A stretch of 64,000 nt of DNA from positions 4,531,001 to 4,595,000 of the forward strand of contig CM065393.1 of NCBI GenBank assembly GCA_033060915.1, given 5' to 3'. Shown piece after piece: positions 1 through 11,988 of this stretch. The translations under genes were made by a program, and so were the position numbers. This DNA comes from Euryodendron excelsum. Its lineage: Eukaryota; Streptophyta; Magnoliopsida; Ericales; Pentaphylacaceae. Under the pieces are notes generated by a model. The model ran no database searches. It saw only the letters and a list, made by a program, of their open reading frames with translations, and had not been told where the DNA came from. Each line of letters starts with the position of its first letter. Position 1 is the stretch's first letter.

Positions 1-1308
1 CCCCATTTTTCAAGTCTAATTCCAATTCCAATCCCTCCCTCGAGAAAGTTGATTCCTCGAGGTGGTAAGTCTATCCTGTCCGGCATATTTTTGAGTGAAC
101 TCTTCAGAATGGTAAGTCCTTTCAAACCCGTCGGCTGGGATGAGACCCCAAGTCCCCTAAATGGTAGAACGGTCCATCTTTGGCGCCTACTAGCCTGCCA
201 ATGTAGAAATGTCCATTTCGGCACACCATTTGAGAAAGTTGATTCCTTAGGCGCCAAGTCCATTTTAGCAACTTTCCGAGATCAGGTAGTCTTGGGAATG
301 ATCGCGAACCGTCAGAATAACGGAAGTACTCGTAAACATCGCAACTGTCAGAGTAGCAAAAGTACTCGTGAACAAGTAGATATAGGGAATTGCCAACAAA
401 ACCCTATATCACGGGACTGGCGTCAGAGTGGTGGCAACACTCAAAACCCATGTCAACACCAGTGCCTACTAGCCCACTTCGGCGAAAAATGACCAAACTG
501 CCCTAGGGCCATTTTCGGCACGTTTCTCAAGAAAGTACCTAAGTCATCAGAACGGTAAGTCCACCTTTCCAAGATTGTCTTAAAGGCAATTCGGCATGAT
601 TAGGTGCCTCCTAGTCAGCTTCGAGCCAATTTCGAGACTTTCCGGTCAAGATGACCATTTCGCCCCTAGGCATTCGAATGCCCCGGGAACTACACCAGCT
701 CTGGGTGTCAAACCGGTAACCTCTCGAGAATTTTTTTTATAGTATTTTCGACCTTTATTTATCTTTTCGGATCATTCTGAGTCAGTTCCGACCAATCCGG
801 TGCAACATGACCGTTTTGCCCCTGGTGGGCTAGTTTTCTTTTCTAACCACATTAGCTCTGGATATCAAACCGGTAACCTTTGGGGAACATTCAAAATAAC
901 GTTTCCAAACCACAAGTCTTCTTCGGGGATATTCTGAGTCCGTCCCGGTAGCTTTTCGTCCCGGTTGACCATTTTGCCCCTAATGGCCCAGTTAACCCTT
1001 CCGACAATCTTGTCACCATTTTTCAAAGTCTACTACCTCCGGGACACTGTTTTAATTGTTCGTGTCCCTTTCCGGTCTTTCGGATCATTCCCGACCCTTT
1101 CAAATCATTCCTGGACTTTTCAGAGTCACTCCTAGTGAAACTAGGCTAAAAATTGCATGGTAGTCACTAGTACAGGTACCCAAATCTTCTGAAGATACGT
1201 TGCTTGCCGACTTAAAAGCTTTCCTAAGTGGTTGGTGCCACTAGTAGTGGCGCCAATGTATTCTTTGGCCTGGCGCCACTGCAACAAGCGCCAAGTTCAT
1301 CCTCTCTC

Positions 1309-1316
1309 TATAAATA
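1309..1316 (+). promoter_or_regulatory. LTR TATA box (TATAAATA)
   Basis: TATAAATA lies at the same relative place in the A-type LTR copies, e.g. 25829-25836, 33574-33581, 49494-49501 and, on the minus strand, 8877-8884. It follows the GGCGCC-rich palindromic block and precedes 'cagagcc'. This is the likely core promoter for sense transcription of the element. Confidence 0.7.
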
Positions 1317-2219
1317 CAGAGCCTTTTCCAGTGTGAAAGAGGTCTGTAAACTTAGTCTAAAAACTTTACTTTTCAATAAACAAAGCTCGTAGCCTCCCAA
1401 AACCGTAGTCTCCTATAGGTTCTCTAAACCTTTGCCTCCATAGACAAACCGTAGCCTTCTAGACACTCATACACACTCTTATATATTCATACACTAGCCT
1501 CCAAAGCCTCCATTGAAGACTTGAAGTACTGCAAACTGATGCTCTCGAAGATCAACATGAAGGCTAACGCGAAGACTGAAGCAAAGCAAGAAAAACAAAG
1601 CGCGCAAAGCAAAGCAAAATAAAGAAGACACAAGGTAGGATCTCTATTTAAGTTTACGCATCTTCCCCCTCTCTCTTCTCCCTCCAAACCCACTTGGGTT
1701 TTCTTCTATTTTAATCCCCCATCTTTTTCCCCCCCTTTCTTGCATGCTTGAAACAATGGACTTGCCGGTCCATGTGTAGGATTAGGCTATTTGAGGTTAC
1801 CGTGTCGGAGGGTTTCTCTTAGTCTAACCGGACAGCACGTGGGTTCGGCCCCCTTGATTATGTGGTGAAGCCTTAACATTGTATGTTCACGACCCCAACT
1901 TGTATTGTGCATATCATGATCTTGCATTATTCCAAAATTCGTTTTCAAACTCGTTTTCAAAACTTGCATTAACATCGTTTTCAAACTTGCATCAAAACCT
2001 TCTTTTTCAGAACTTATTTTTAAAATCACAATCCTAGGGTGATTTTAACCTTTCCATGACTAGGGTTTCTTTAGGAAAGTGTTACATTTAAAGCGACCAA
2101 TATGGTCCATATTTTCAAAATATTTTTGTTTTCAAAACCACTATCCTAAAATGGTTCTAACCTTCTTATGTTTAGAGTCATTTTAGGAATGTGAGATATT
2201 TTTATAGACTTTCAAAAAA

Positions 2220-3600
2220 TTCCCTTTTGAAATCTCTCTTTCTAAAATCTTTTCTCCAACATACTTTCTGAAAAAATCTCTTTTCTAATACACTTTCTAA
2301 AAACTCTCTCCAATCTCCTTCTCAAATTCCTTTCGAAAATTGTTTTCTAAAACATTCCCTTTAAAGATCTATTTTTCAAAACTTCTTTTTAAACTACTTT
2401 CCAAAACACTCTCTTCAAAATTCACTTTCTAAAAACGTTCCCTAAATCTCTTTCCAAAAACTCTTTCCAAAAAACTCTTTCCTAAAAACTATTTTCCAAA
2501 ACTCTCTCTTTTTAAAATTTATTTTTTAAAACTTCCTTTTAGGATTTCCTCCCAAAAACCTTTTTTTTTCAAAAATTCTACTTTCCAAAAATTATATTTT
2601 CTTGGTGCCTAAGTCAAGCCTTAGAGCCAATAATTAAGAAACCCTAATTTTCCTTCCCAAAAACATGTTTTGCAACCTTGCCTCAAAACCTAAGTTTCCA
2701 AAATTGCCCTTTTACATCAAAAACCATAAATTTCCAAAAACCTCTTTTCTACATCAAAATTATAGTTTTCCAAATCTAGGGTTTCTAAAACTTTCCCTTC
2801 CAATTCCATCCAATCTTCCCTTTAGGAAACCAAATATAATCTTCCCATTTAGGAAACTAGATATAATCCTTCGTTTTTTGAAACAAAATCGAAACATCTC
2901 TTTTTAGAAAAAAAGTCTAATCCTTTGTTTTAGGAAATAGGAATCTCAATCCTTCCAATTCTAAACCTTTCCTAATCCCTTCCTTTCTAATCTCCTACTT
3001 TCCTAAATTTTAAGTTTCCAAAACTTAAACTTTTAAATCTTTCCTTAAACATTAAGCTTCCAAATCTTTCCAAATTCCAACCTTTCCTAATTCCATACAT
3101 TTCTAAATCTCAACTTTCCAAATCTAAATCTTTCTTAAACTTAAACCTTTCCTAACTTCAAATGTTTTCTAAAACTCAAACTTTCAAACATTTTCTAAAT
3201 TCTAAACTTTCCTAAACTTCAAATCTTTCCAAATCTAAAACTTTCTAAATTCAAAACATTCTTATTTCAAAAACTTTCCCAAACCAAAACTTTCCTATTT
3301 CAAAAACATTCCTAATTCGAAAACTTTCCTAAAACGAAACTTTCCTAAAATGACACTTTCCCATTTTGAAACTTTCCTAATTTGAATCTTTCCTAAATTC
3401 AATTCGTCCCTAATTTTCCAAGTCTAACATTCGAGTCAAATCCTTTTTAATCTCAAGTCTTTCCTAAGTTCCATCTTTCCTAAGTCAAGGTTTCCTAAAA
3501 CCAAGCTTTCCAAAACCAATATTTTCAAATCTTCTAATCCAAATTCCAACTCAATTTCTTTTTCCAATCAAAATCTTCTATTTTCAATCAAACTCTTGTC
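2220..3600 (+). repeat. Degenerate TTTCC/TAAA-periodic tract within the A LTR
   Basis: About 1.4 kb made of loosely repeated short units of the form 'ctttcctaaa', 'tttccaaa', 'caaaactttc'. The plus strand is almost free of G over long runs. The tract recurs at the same LTR position at 26730-28370, 34460-36100 and 50370-52020, and as the complement at 6360-8000. A similar tract is in the B LTR (19440-20240). It has no coding content; short ORFs through it are chance products of low complexity. Confidence 0.8.
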
Positions 3601-4392
3601 CGAACTACGACTGACCTAATTCCTTCAAAGGGATACGTAGGCAACCCTCATGAGTGCGGTCACAACTTTTTTTTAAATCTCAAATTCCACAACCTTTTTC
3701 AAATCTCAAATTCTACAACTCTTTTCGAATCTCCAATTCCATAATCTATTTCCAAATTTCTAATTCCAAAAATCTATTTTCAAATCTTCAATTTCAATTT
3801 CCAAAACTTTTTTTCCAATTTCAAACTTCAGTCCTTCTTTTCAAATCTATTTCCAAATCTACTTTCAAACTCTCTTTTCTTACACTTGCATATCATGCAT
3901 CAATCTTTTAAACATTTGTTAATTGTGGACTCTATTGGATGAATCTAGGGTGAATAGACATGTAGGTACTGCAAGGGCGAGGTAGGGTGATGGCTTAGTG
4001 CGTCTTCTCTACACGTAACCAACCTCCGAACCTAGGATCACTGTTTTCAAGGACCAAAATGGAGTTATTTTCAAAAAAGGACTTAAATGTTTTTAAAAAC
4101 TTGTCAAACAACCTGTTTTCTTAAAAACCCTCTCTTGAGGAAGTATTTTCAAATTCGTTTTCAAAAACCCTAAGTGTAATCTTCGGATTGTGCTTAGTTT
4201 TTAGGTGACCTAATTCACCTTAATCAAGTTAGGTGGCGACTCCAAATGCTTTTCAAAAACCCTTTATTCAAATAAATTTTTAATTCAAACCTAGTCGCAC
4301 TCATTCATCTAGGAGGATGAGTTCTAAAGAGAGAATACAGTATTTTTTCCACTTGTGTGTGTATTCCTCGAGTGCGAAAAATCTAGACGCGA

Positions 4393-4717
4393 AATAGATG
4401 ATCTAGAATTACCCACTACATTACTAGCTATACCACTTAGCATTCAGACACCCATTAGTGGAATAGTTATGGTACGGGTAGGATGTCCATCCAGTATTAT
4501 GTGGATAGGTACCTTTGAATTTACGGTTGGTTTGGTCCAAATAGACATTGAGGGATTTGATGTAATCTTAGGAATGGATTGGTTAGCAAAGAATAAGGTA
4601 GTCATAGATTACAGTCAAAAGACAGTGACTTTATGGCATCTTAGTGGATGTATGGTATATTTTCCTGATAAGAAGGGCACAAACTTGGTACAATCTCTTG
4701 TGATTCTCCGAGAATGA
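4393..4717 (+). pseudogene. Chromovirus (Tekay/Del-like) protease fragment
   Basis: Translation in this frame gives a retropepsin-like core with DVILGMDWLAKNKVVIDYS, the hallmark C-terminal half of the plant Ty3/gypsy protease (RVP_2 type). The upstream 'TPISGIVMVRVGCPS' part matches the usual strand before it. The catalytic DSGA motif is not present because the A-type LTR interrupts the domain on the left. The frame closes at a TGA at 4715-4717, after which the degraded RT follows. Lineage (chromovirus, Tekay/Del-like rather than Tat) is inferred from the wording of the motif and of the RT downstream. It is the oldest layer here and the host into which the B element inserted. Confidence 0.8.
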
Positions 4718-4779
4718 AAAAATATAGCAAAAAGGTGTTTTTGTTTTCCTAATACTTTGTCAGAAGAGAGTGAGAGCCT

Positions 4780-5188
4780 GATCGAGACTAAACAATTACC
4801 TGTGGTAGGTGAGTTCCCTAATGTATTTCCTGAGGATCTACCCAGAATACCCTAGACCGAGAAATAGAATTCATAATTGAGTTGTATCCAGGAATAGCTC
4901 ATATATCCATTGCACCCCATAGGATGGCCCCAACAGAACTTAAAAAACAAAAGACACAATTGGTTGAGTTATTAGAGAAATGATATATTTACCCTAGCAC
5001 ATCACCTTGGGGAGCACCATTGTTATTCATGAAAAAGAAGGAAGGAACCCTCAGGTTATGTATAGACTATTAGCAGTTGAACAAGATCACCATTAACAAT
5101 AAATATCCACTCTCAAGAATTGATGACTTATTTGATAAACTCAAAGGAGCGACATACTTTTCTAAGATATATTAGAGATCAAAATACC
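4780..5188 (+). pseudogene. Chromovirus reverse-transcriptase fragment, broken
   Basis: Reading through several stops and one shift gives the N-terminal part of a chromovirus RT: a 'FPNVFPEDLPRIP' linker, 'IAPHRMAPTELK'-like wording, 'TSPWGAP.LFMKKK.GTLRLCIDY.QLNK' and '[23 protein letters not shown]'. The YVDD active site and everything after are absent because the B1 element inserted at 5189. Several codons expected to be Q or W now read as stops, as is usual for long-silenced plant elements. The right half, if present, should lie beyond the B array, outside this window. Confidence 0.8.
5184..5188. repeat. Presumed left target-site duplication of B1 (ATACC)
   Basis: The five bases directly before the B1 5' LTR start. 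The partner copy would lie outside the window, so this is a prediction only. Confidence 0.35.
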
Positions 5189-8100
5189 TGTTAGGACCCC
5201 ATTTTAGCCACTCGACGATCTCCGGCCTGACTAGAAGCACCTCCAAATCAACATAAGCATACTGAAGCCCAAACCGGCTTCCTAGATCTAATCCAATCTG
5301 TCAACCGCTTTACGGGCCCACTGGGCCCAATAAAGGTAAAAGGATCAAAATGCCCCTGTTACATTAGTCAGTCCAATCTAGATTAGCAGGTCTTTCATAA
5401 GGTGATAAGTCCATTCAATTCCAAAGTCAAACCCATTTGTCCTGTCATTCGAGAAAGTTGATCGCTCATTAACGGTAATAGCATCCAATTTAGCATAGCA
5501 TGATCACCGAGAAGGTTTATTCCTCAGATCGGTAAAGCCCTTTTCACACTTATCTCCAGAAAGTACCTAAGTCCTCGAGATGGAAGAGCGGTTCACTTCT
5601 GGTGCCTACTAGCCTGCCAATGTAGAATGTCTGCTAATCCGGTATGTTCTTTGAAAAAGCACAAACCCCTCAAGAATGGAAGATGGTCCAAGTCCAGTAC
5701 GTTCTTTGAGAAAGCACAAACCCCTCAAGAATGGAAGATCATCCTAGTTTGGCACGACCTTCAAGAAAGTTTATCCCATAAGGCGGTAAGACCCTTTCAA
5801 GCTTGTTGTCACGCTCAGATTTTTCGCACTCGAGGAATACACTCAAGGAAAAATACTGTACTCTCTCATTAGAACTCATCCTTTTAGAAGAATAAGTGCG
5901 ACTAGGTTTGAATTGAAAATTGATTTGAATAAAGGCCTTTTGGAAAACATTTGCAGTTGCCACATAACTTGATTAAGGTGAGTTAGGTCACCTAAAACTA
6001 AACGCAATCCGAAGACTACACTAAGGGTTTTTAAAAACGATTTTGAAAATACCTCCTCAAGAGAGGGTTTTTAAGAAAACAGGTTGTTTGGCACCCTTTA
6101 GAAAATATTTAAGCCCATTTTTTGAAAATAACTCCATTTTGGTCCTTGAAAGCAGTGATCCTAGGTTCAGAGGTTAGTTATATGTAGGGGAGACGCACTA
6201 AGCCATCACACTACCCCACCCTTGCGGTACCTACATGTCTAATCACCCTAGATTCATCCATTAGAGTCTTCGATTAATAAATGTCCCAAACTATCCACTT
6301 TAGAAAAAGAATGTTTAAAAGAATGATGCATGATATGCAATAGCAAGAAAAGAGAGTTTAAAAATAGATTTGAAAAAAACTTGATTTGATTTGAAAAGAG
6401 ATTTTAAGAGATAGATTTGATTTTGAAAGAAAGTTTTGGAGATTGGAAATAGAAATTTAGAATTAGAAGTTTGAAATAGATCATGGAATTAGAAGTTGAA
6501 AAAAAGTTATGAAATTTGAGATTTGAAAAAGGTTGTGGAAATAGAAACTTGAAAAAGATTGTGACCGTACCCATGAGGGTTGCCTACGTAGTTCAGACAA
6601 GAGTCCGATTGAAAATAGAATGTTTGACTTGAAAAAGAGTTTGAGTTGGAATTTGAATTGGAAGATTAGAAATTGAACTTTGATTTGAAATTGACTTGGA
6701 AGATTTGAAAAGATTGGTTTTGGAAAGCTTGGTTTTAGGAAACCTAGACTTAGGAAATATGGGACTTAGGAAAGGACTTGAGGCTTAAGAAAGATTTGAC
6801 TCGAATGTTGGACTCGGAAGATTAGGAAAGTTGGAATTTAAGAAAGATTGGATTTAGGAAATCTTCGAATTAGGGAAGTTTCAAAATAGGAAAGTGTCAT
6901 TTTAGGAAAGTTCCATTTGAGGAAAGTTTCATCTTAGGAAAGTTTCAATTTACGAAAGTTTTGAAATAAGAAAAGTTTTGAAATAGGAAAGGTTCAAAAG
7001 TTGGAAAGTGTAGAATTTGAAACATTTGACAAAGGGAAGTTTTGAAAGTAAGAAAGTTTTGAGTTTAGAAAGTTTTAGATTTGAAAAGATTTGAAATTTT
7101 GGAAAATTTTAGAATTTTAGAAAGATTCAAAGTTTGAGTTTTAGAAATTCTTGAAATTAAGAAAGGTTTGAGTTTAAGAAAGATTTGAAAACTTAGATTT
7201 GGAAAGATTTAAAAGTTTAGGTTTTGGAAACTTAAGGTTTAGGAAAGTACGAGATTAGGAAGGATTTGAATTAGGAAAGATTTGGATTTGGAAGGATTGA
7301 GATTCCTATTTCCTAAAAGAAAGGATTGGATTTTGTTTCCAAAAGAGGTGTTTTGATTTTGTTTCCAAAAACGGAGGATAAGATCTAGTTTCTTAAATGG
7401 GAGATTGGATTTGGTTTCCTAAAGCGAAGATTGGATTTGACATGGATTTGGAAGGGAAAGTTTTAGAAATCCTAGATTTGGAAGACTATAGTTTCGATAT
7501 AGGAAATAGGTTTTTGGAAATTTATGATTTTTGTTGTAAGAAAAGGGAGATTTTGGAAACCTACGTTTTGAGGCAAGATTGGAAATCATGTTTTAAGAAA
7601 GAAAATTAGGGTTTGCTAATTATGGCTTTAGGGTTTGACTTGGGGTCTAAGGAAAAGAGATTTTGGACAGTAGAACTTTTTGAAGGAAATCTTAAAAGGG
7701 AATTTTTGGAAAACGAATTTGAAAAGAGAGTTTTTGGAAATGGGTTTTGGAAAGAGTCTTTTGGGAAGGAGTTTTAGGAAAGAGTTTTTAAGAAAGAAAC
7801 TTTGGGAGCATTTCTAGAAAGTGCATTTTGAAGATAGCGTTTTGGAAAGAAGCTTGAAAAGGAGTTTTGAAAAATAGATTTTTTGAAGGAAATTTTTAGA
7901 AAATAATTTTGGAAAGAAATTTTGAAAAGGAAATTAAAAAGAGTTTTTAGAAAATATGTTGGAAAAGAGGTTTTTTAGAAAGAAAGTTTTTAGAAAGTCC
8001 ATAAAAATATCTCATTTTCCTAAAGCGATTCTAACCATAAGAAAGTTAGAACCACTCTAAGATTGTTGTTTTGAAAACAACAAGGATTTGAAAATATGGA

Positions 8101-8945
8101 CCATATTGGTCACTTTAAATATAATACTTTTCTAAAGCAACCCTAGCCATAGAAAGGCTAGAATTACCTTAGGATTGTGATTTTGAAAATAAGTTTTGAA
8201 GAAGAAAACTTTAACACAAGTTTTGAAAACGATTTTAATGCAAGTTTTGAAAACAAGTTGGAAAACGAATTTTGGAGGAATGTAAGATCATGATACGCAT
8301 AATGCAAGTTAGGGTCGTGAACATATGAGGTTAAAGGCTTCACCACATAACCAAGGGGGCCGAACCCACATGGTCTCCCATTAGACTAAAAGAAAGCCCC
8401 CGACACGGTGACCTTCAATAGCCTAATCCTACATATGGACCAGAAAGTCCCTTGTTTTAAGCATGCAAGAAAGGGGGGAAGAAGATGAGGGATTAAAATA
8501 GAAGAAAACCTGAGTGGATTCGGAGAGAGAAGATAGAGGGGGGAAGATGTGTAAACGTAAAGAAGAAGCCTACCTTGTGTCTTCTTTATTTGCTTTGTTT
8601 TTCTTGTCTTGCTTCGGTCTTTGCTTCAGTCTTTGTCTTGATCTTTGAAAGCTTCAGTTTGTAGCACATCAAGTCTTCAATGGAGGCTTTGGAGGCTAGT
8701 GTATGAGTGTATAAGAGTGTATGGGAGTATATGAGAGCTAGAGTTTGTATATGGAGGCTAGGGTTTTGCAAAACTTAAAGAAAACTAGGGTTTAGTGAGG
8801 CTACAAGCTCTGTATATCGAAGATGAGAGTTTTTAGATTGAGTTTGAAGACTCTTTTCACGCTGGAAGATGCTCTGTATTTATAGAAGAAAGGAATGACC
8901 TGGCGCTAGGCCAACAATCCTTCTGGCGCCACTAGAAGTGGTGCC

Positions 8946-11135
8946 TGTCATGACCCGACTCAAATCTCACTAGGTCGCGACAGTGATAATGGTCTAAGGT
9001 TGGATTTGAAAGTAGGCAATGGAGTTTATGATTCTAACAAAATAACATAATTAGGAATATAGCATAGATGGTCCAGAAATATTACATCAAGGACGTAAAA
9101 CCAGTGTAAGTCTCATAATGTTATAATCCAGCATAAACTAACTCAAGAATTTAAAAGACATAAGATAACAGGAGAACTTGCTCTCGTATGCTCATTTCCT
9201 TGGAAATCAGTTGGGTGTCTCTATCCCTGAAAATGTCCCATAAGATAGGAATGAGCGGCAAAGCCCAGTAGGAAATCTAAGATTTCTATAAGATGCAAGA
9301 TAAAAGGTAACGCAATAAAAGAATGTCATGGCATGCATATGACCCTTGAAACTTCTCTTTTTCTTTTCTTTTTTTTTTTTTCTTTTCATCAATATCCGGA
9401 GCCTTGCAGGTATGTCCTGCCAGGGCCAATTCAAGCCAATGGGGTCCACCCAAGATTCACCCTCCATCATCAAGTTCAGTGGAGCCCATTCACGATCATC
9501 TGGCCCGATATCAAGCCAGTGATACCGACCCACGATAGCCCCAAATATCAAGCCAGTCAGGTACACCCATGATATTAAATTTGGGGTCTTTTCCGTTCTG
9601 GTTGTACCACCCTTATACCTCCTCAATGATGTAGTCATACAAGTAAAAATGCTATATTTTGCAGTTAATGAATAAAAGACATTTAGAATAGAAGATAAAT
9701 TGACCGGAAAGCATAAAACATGATAATATACAAATCATTTAATAGAGAAAAGATGTAAGCATGAATCTTAAGGAAATGTATAGATTCCTACCCTTAGTAT
9801 CTTTCCAGAATTCAAGAGGGTTCGGTATTTTCTGTAAAAAGAAGGAAGAACATCCGACTTAGTCTATAGTTAGCTAAAAATCTCGTTTAGGCGTAGTTAA
9901 GTGGGGAGGGTAAGTTAACTCAGAGATGGCGTAATTAAAATGAGGTGGAAGGTTCAAACTTCTCCCTTAGGGAGGTATACGTCGCCGAGCTAGGAACCAA
10001 AACTACCGGTGTTTCAAAGTAGAGAGATTCTGGAATTTTCATTTTGAGGGGATATTAAGGCCACTCTCCCACTTTTGGGTTCCCTGAATATCTAGGGGTA
10101 TCCCGGTAATTTTTCAGAATTTTTCTACTTATAATTTATTTTCTGTAAATTTTTATCCTTTAAATTGTAAATAAACCATGGAAATTCACATAGGTCTTCG
10201 TTTGACCTGAAATTTTTATGGGAGCCTCTTGAAGTAATTTAATAGCAGCCATAAAAATTTCAGCTCCATCGGACTCCACATGCGCCTGCACGCGCCACCA
10301 GTAGCGCGTGGGGGTGGAAGGCTTGGCCTTCTTCTTCCTCCCGCGCGACTGGCAGCGATTTTGCTTCACTTTCCGGCCATCCCCCGCACCCCCTGGCCAT
10401 GAATGTGTAACCCAGAGATTGGCAAGGACCTGGGTCACACATCCATGGTCGGAGCTTGGCCGGAGATGGTCGGAGGTGGCCGGAATGGCCCGAAACGCCG
10501 GCTGCATGGCGGAACCCTAGGGTTACCGACCTGCAACAGCGTTTTTGGCCATCTTCCCGTGATAATTCGGCCATGGTTCCTTCACGGATTTTGTTCCTTG
10601 CCCAGAGACGCTTCTTCCCCAAGTGATCCGGTCTGCAAAGGTTGCCGGTGGCCGGAGTTACGATTTTTTGAATCTTTTCCGGCGGTTTCGGCCTTGCAGG
10701 AGCCTTTGGTGCACGCATAGAGGTTGTGGACCTCTCTAGGACACCCAGAAGGAGTCCCCAAGAAGTCCCAAACCCTTGTGACAGCCCTCGGTTCCTGGGT
10801 TTGCCGGAGTGGGTTGGGTGATGCATTTTTCGGTCTCCTTCTCTCTCTAGGTTTTCGGCTGTTGTGGTGGAGCTTTGGGGGCAAGGTTGCTGGGTTTAGG
10901 GAGCTTATGGGGTGGTGATAATGGGCTCCTCACTTGGCTTTCGAATGCCAAAGCCTCAGCCCGATTCTTCCCTGCCATTCCTCTCTTCCCTCTCTCGATT
11001 TCTTTCTCTCTCTTTCTATAGCTTCTCGGTTTTCTCTTGCACAACCTCACTGAGGAAAGTGACGTGCGTGCTTATATAGATGTTGTGGTTGTGGGTAAGA
11101 GGAGTGAACTTCCTGTCTCTCCCTTTAATCTCTCA

Positions 11136-11186
<51 letters not shown>

Positions 11187-11988
11187 CTTAGTTTTTATAG
11201 GTTGCTGAGGGCGGTTCATCATGGATTAGATGGTTTTGTGCTACGTGTGGGCGTGTGTGAGTTTTACACTTTTAATCCTAAGCTACACTCTATCTATGGT
11301 CGACAGCTTGGATAGGTAAATATGTATGCATATGTGGGTGGTATTCTTGCTAGGCAGTGCATGCATGCATGCATGCTTATATATATATACTCTTACATAC
11401 GTGTTATACATGGCATTGAGTAAGGCTGGCCATGCGAATAGGTGGGGTGGGGGTGTAGTTTCGTAAAAACGTACAAGTTTGAAGCGACTAAATTCAAGGC
11501 TCTAATCTTTCGTCAAACGCCTGACCCAATACCATAAGCAGAAAGCTCTCGAAAAATTAATAAATTTAGGCTCCAATTTCGTACAATTCCGACACCGGGT
11601 GAGCGAGAAAGCTCGAATTGAAGTTACGGGGGATTCGGGCACGAATTTCCAGGTGCAGCGGCTTGCGGGGGCTTTTTGGCAAACCGACACTTTCCGGAAT
11701 GGTGTTCTGAGATTACCAAGGCGTCAGGCTTGAAAAGACAATAATTTTAGACATCCAATTCGTCGAAATCTGACGAAAAATGAGGGAGGAATCTTCGTTC
11801 AAAGTTAAGGTGCTGTTTTGGTGCGAATTGTCGGGTGACGAATTTTGAATTATTTTCGGGGACTCGAGTTTCAACATATGGACAGGGTTGGGTTCAAAAA
11901 GGCCTTGTTTCTGACTTACAGCCCTATGGTCATACCTTAATCGGTCCCGTTAGTGGTAATTCAATCAAAGAAAATTACAGGTATTACA
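8946..11988. mobile_element. 3.0 kb chromovirus-like solo LTR
   Basis: A 3,043 bp unit bounded by TG..CA (TGTCATGACCCGACTC ... GGTATTACA) with a perfect GTGCC duplication at 8941-8945 and 11989-11993. It interrupts the A LTR inside its GGCGCC block. There is no protease, RT or integrase, so it is most simply a solo LTR. The 'TGT-A-GACCCG' start and 'TTACA' end resemble Tekay/Del-type chromovirus LTRs from memory; orientation is not certain, and the TATATA at 11073-11078 reads on both strands. The unit contains a GC-richer stretch (about 10270-10960) and a (CT)n microsatellite. ORFs of up to 188 codons on either strand in the GC-rich part show no recognisable domain. Confidence 0.75.
11139..11182. 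repeat. (CT)n microsatellite
   Basis: An uninterrupted run of 22 CT dinucleotides inside the 3.0 kb solo LTR. A short (TGCA)n and (TA)n stretch follows about 170 bases on (about 11360-11390). Confidence 0.95.

Larger units (their letters stand above)
1..4392 (+). mobile_element. A-type LTR, 5' part missing (window edge)
   Basis: This is the 3' portion of a long LTR of the same family as the LTRs at 31808-36929 and 47977-52843. Blocks match in order: the CTCGAGA..GTTGATTCCT motif, the 'tgacc..tttgcccctag' ladder, GGCGCC palindromes, TATA box, a CT-rich leader, a long pyrimidine-rich tract, and the terminal 'ctcgagtgcgaaaaatct' block. The first bases already lie inside the LTR. The terminal dinucleotide is damaged (reads gacgcga-a rather than gcgaca), so the right edge near 4392 is good to a few bases. 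It sits within the protease of an older chromovirus. No target-site duplication can be checked because the left end is outside the window. Whether it is solo or part of a full element is unknown. Confidence 0.85.

Noticed and set aside
10260..10826. 188-codon minus ORF and overlapping plus ORFs in the chromovirus-like solo LTR
   Set aside because: No recognisable domain, overlapping ORFs on both strands, and a GC-rich composition that lowers stop frequency. Treated as LTR sequence.
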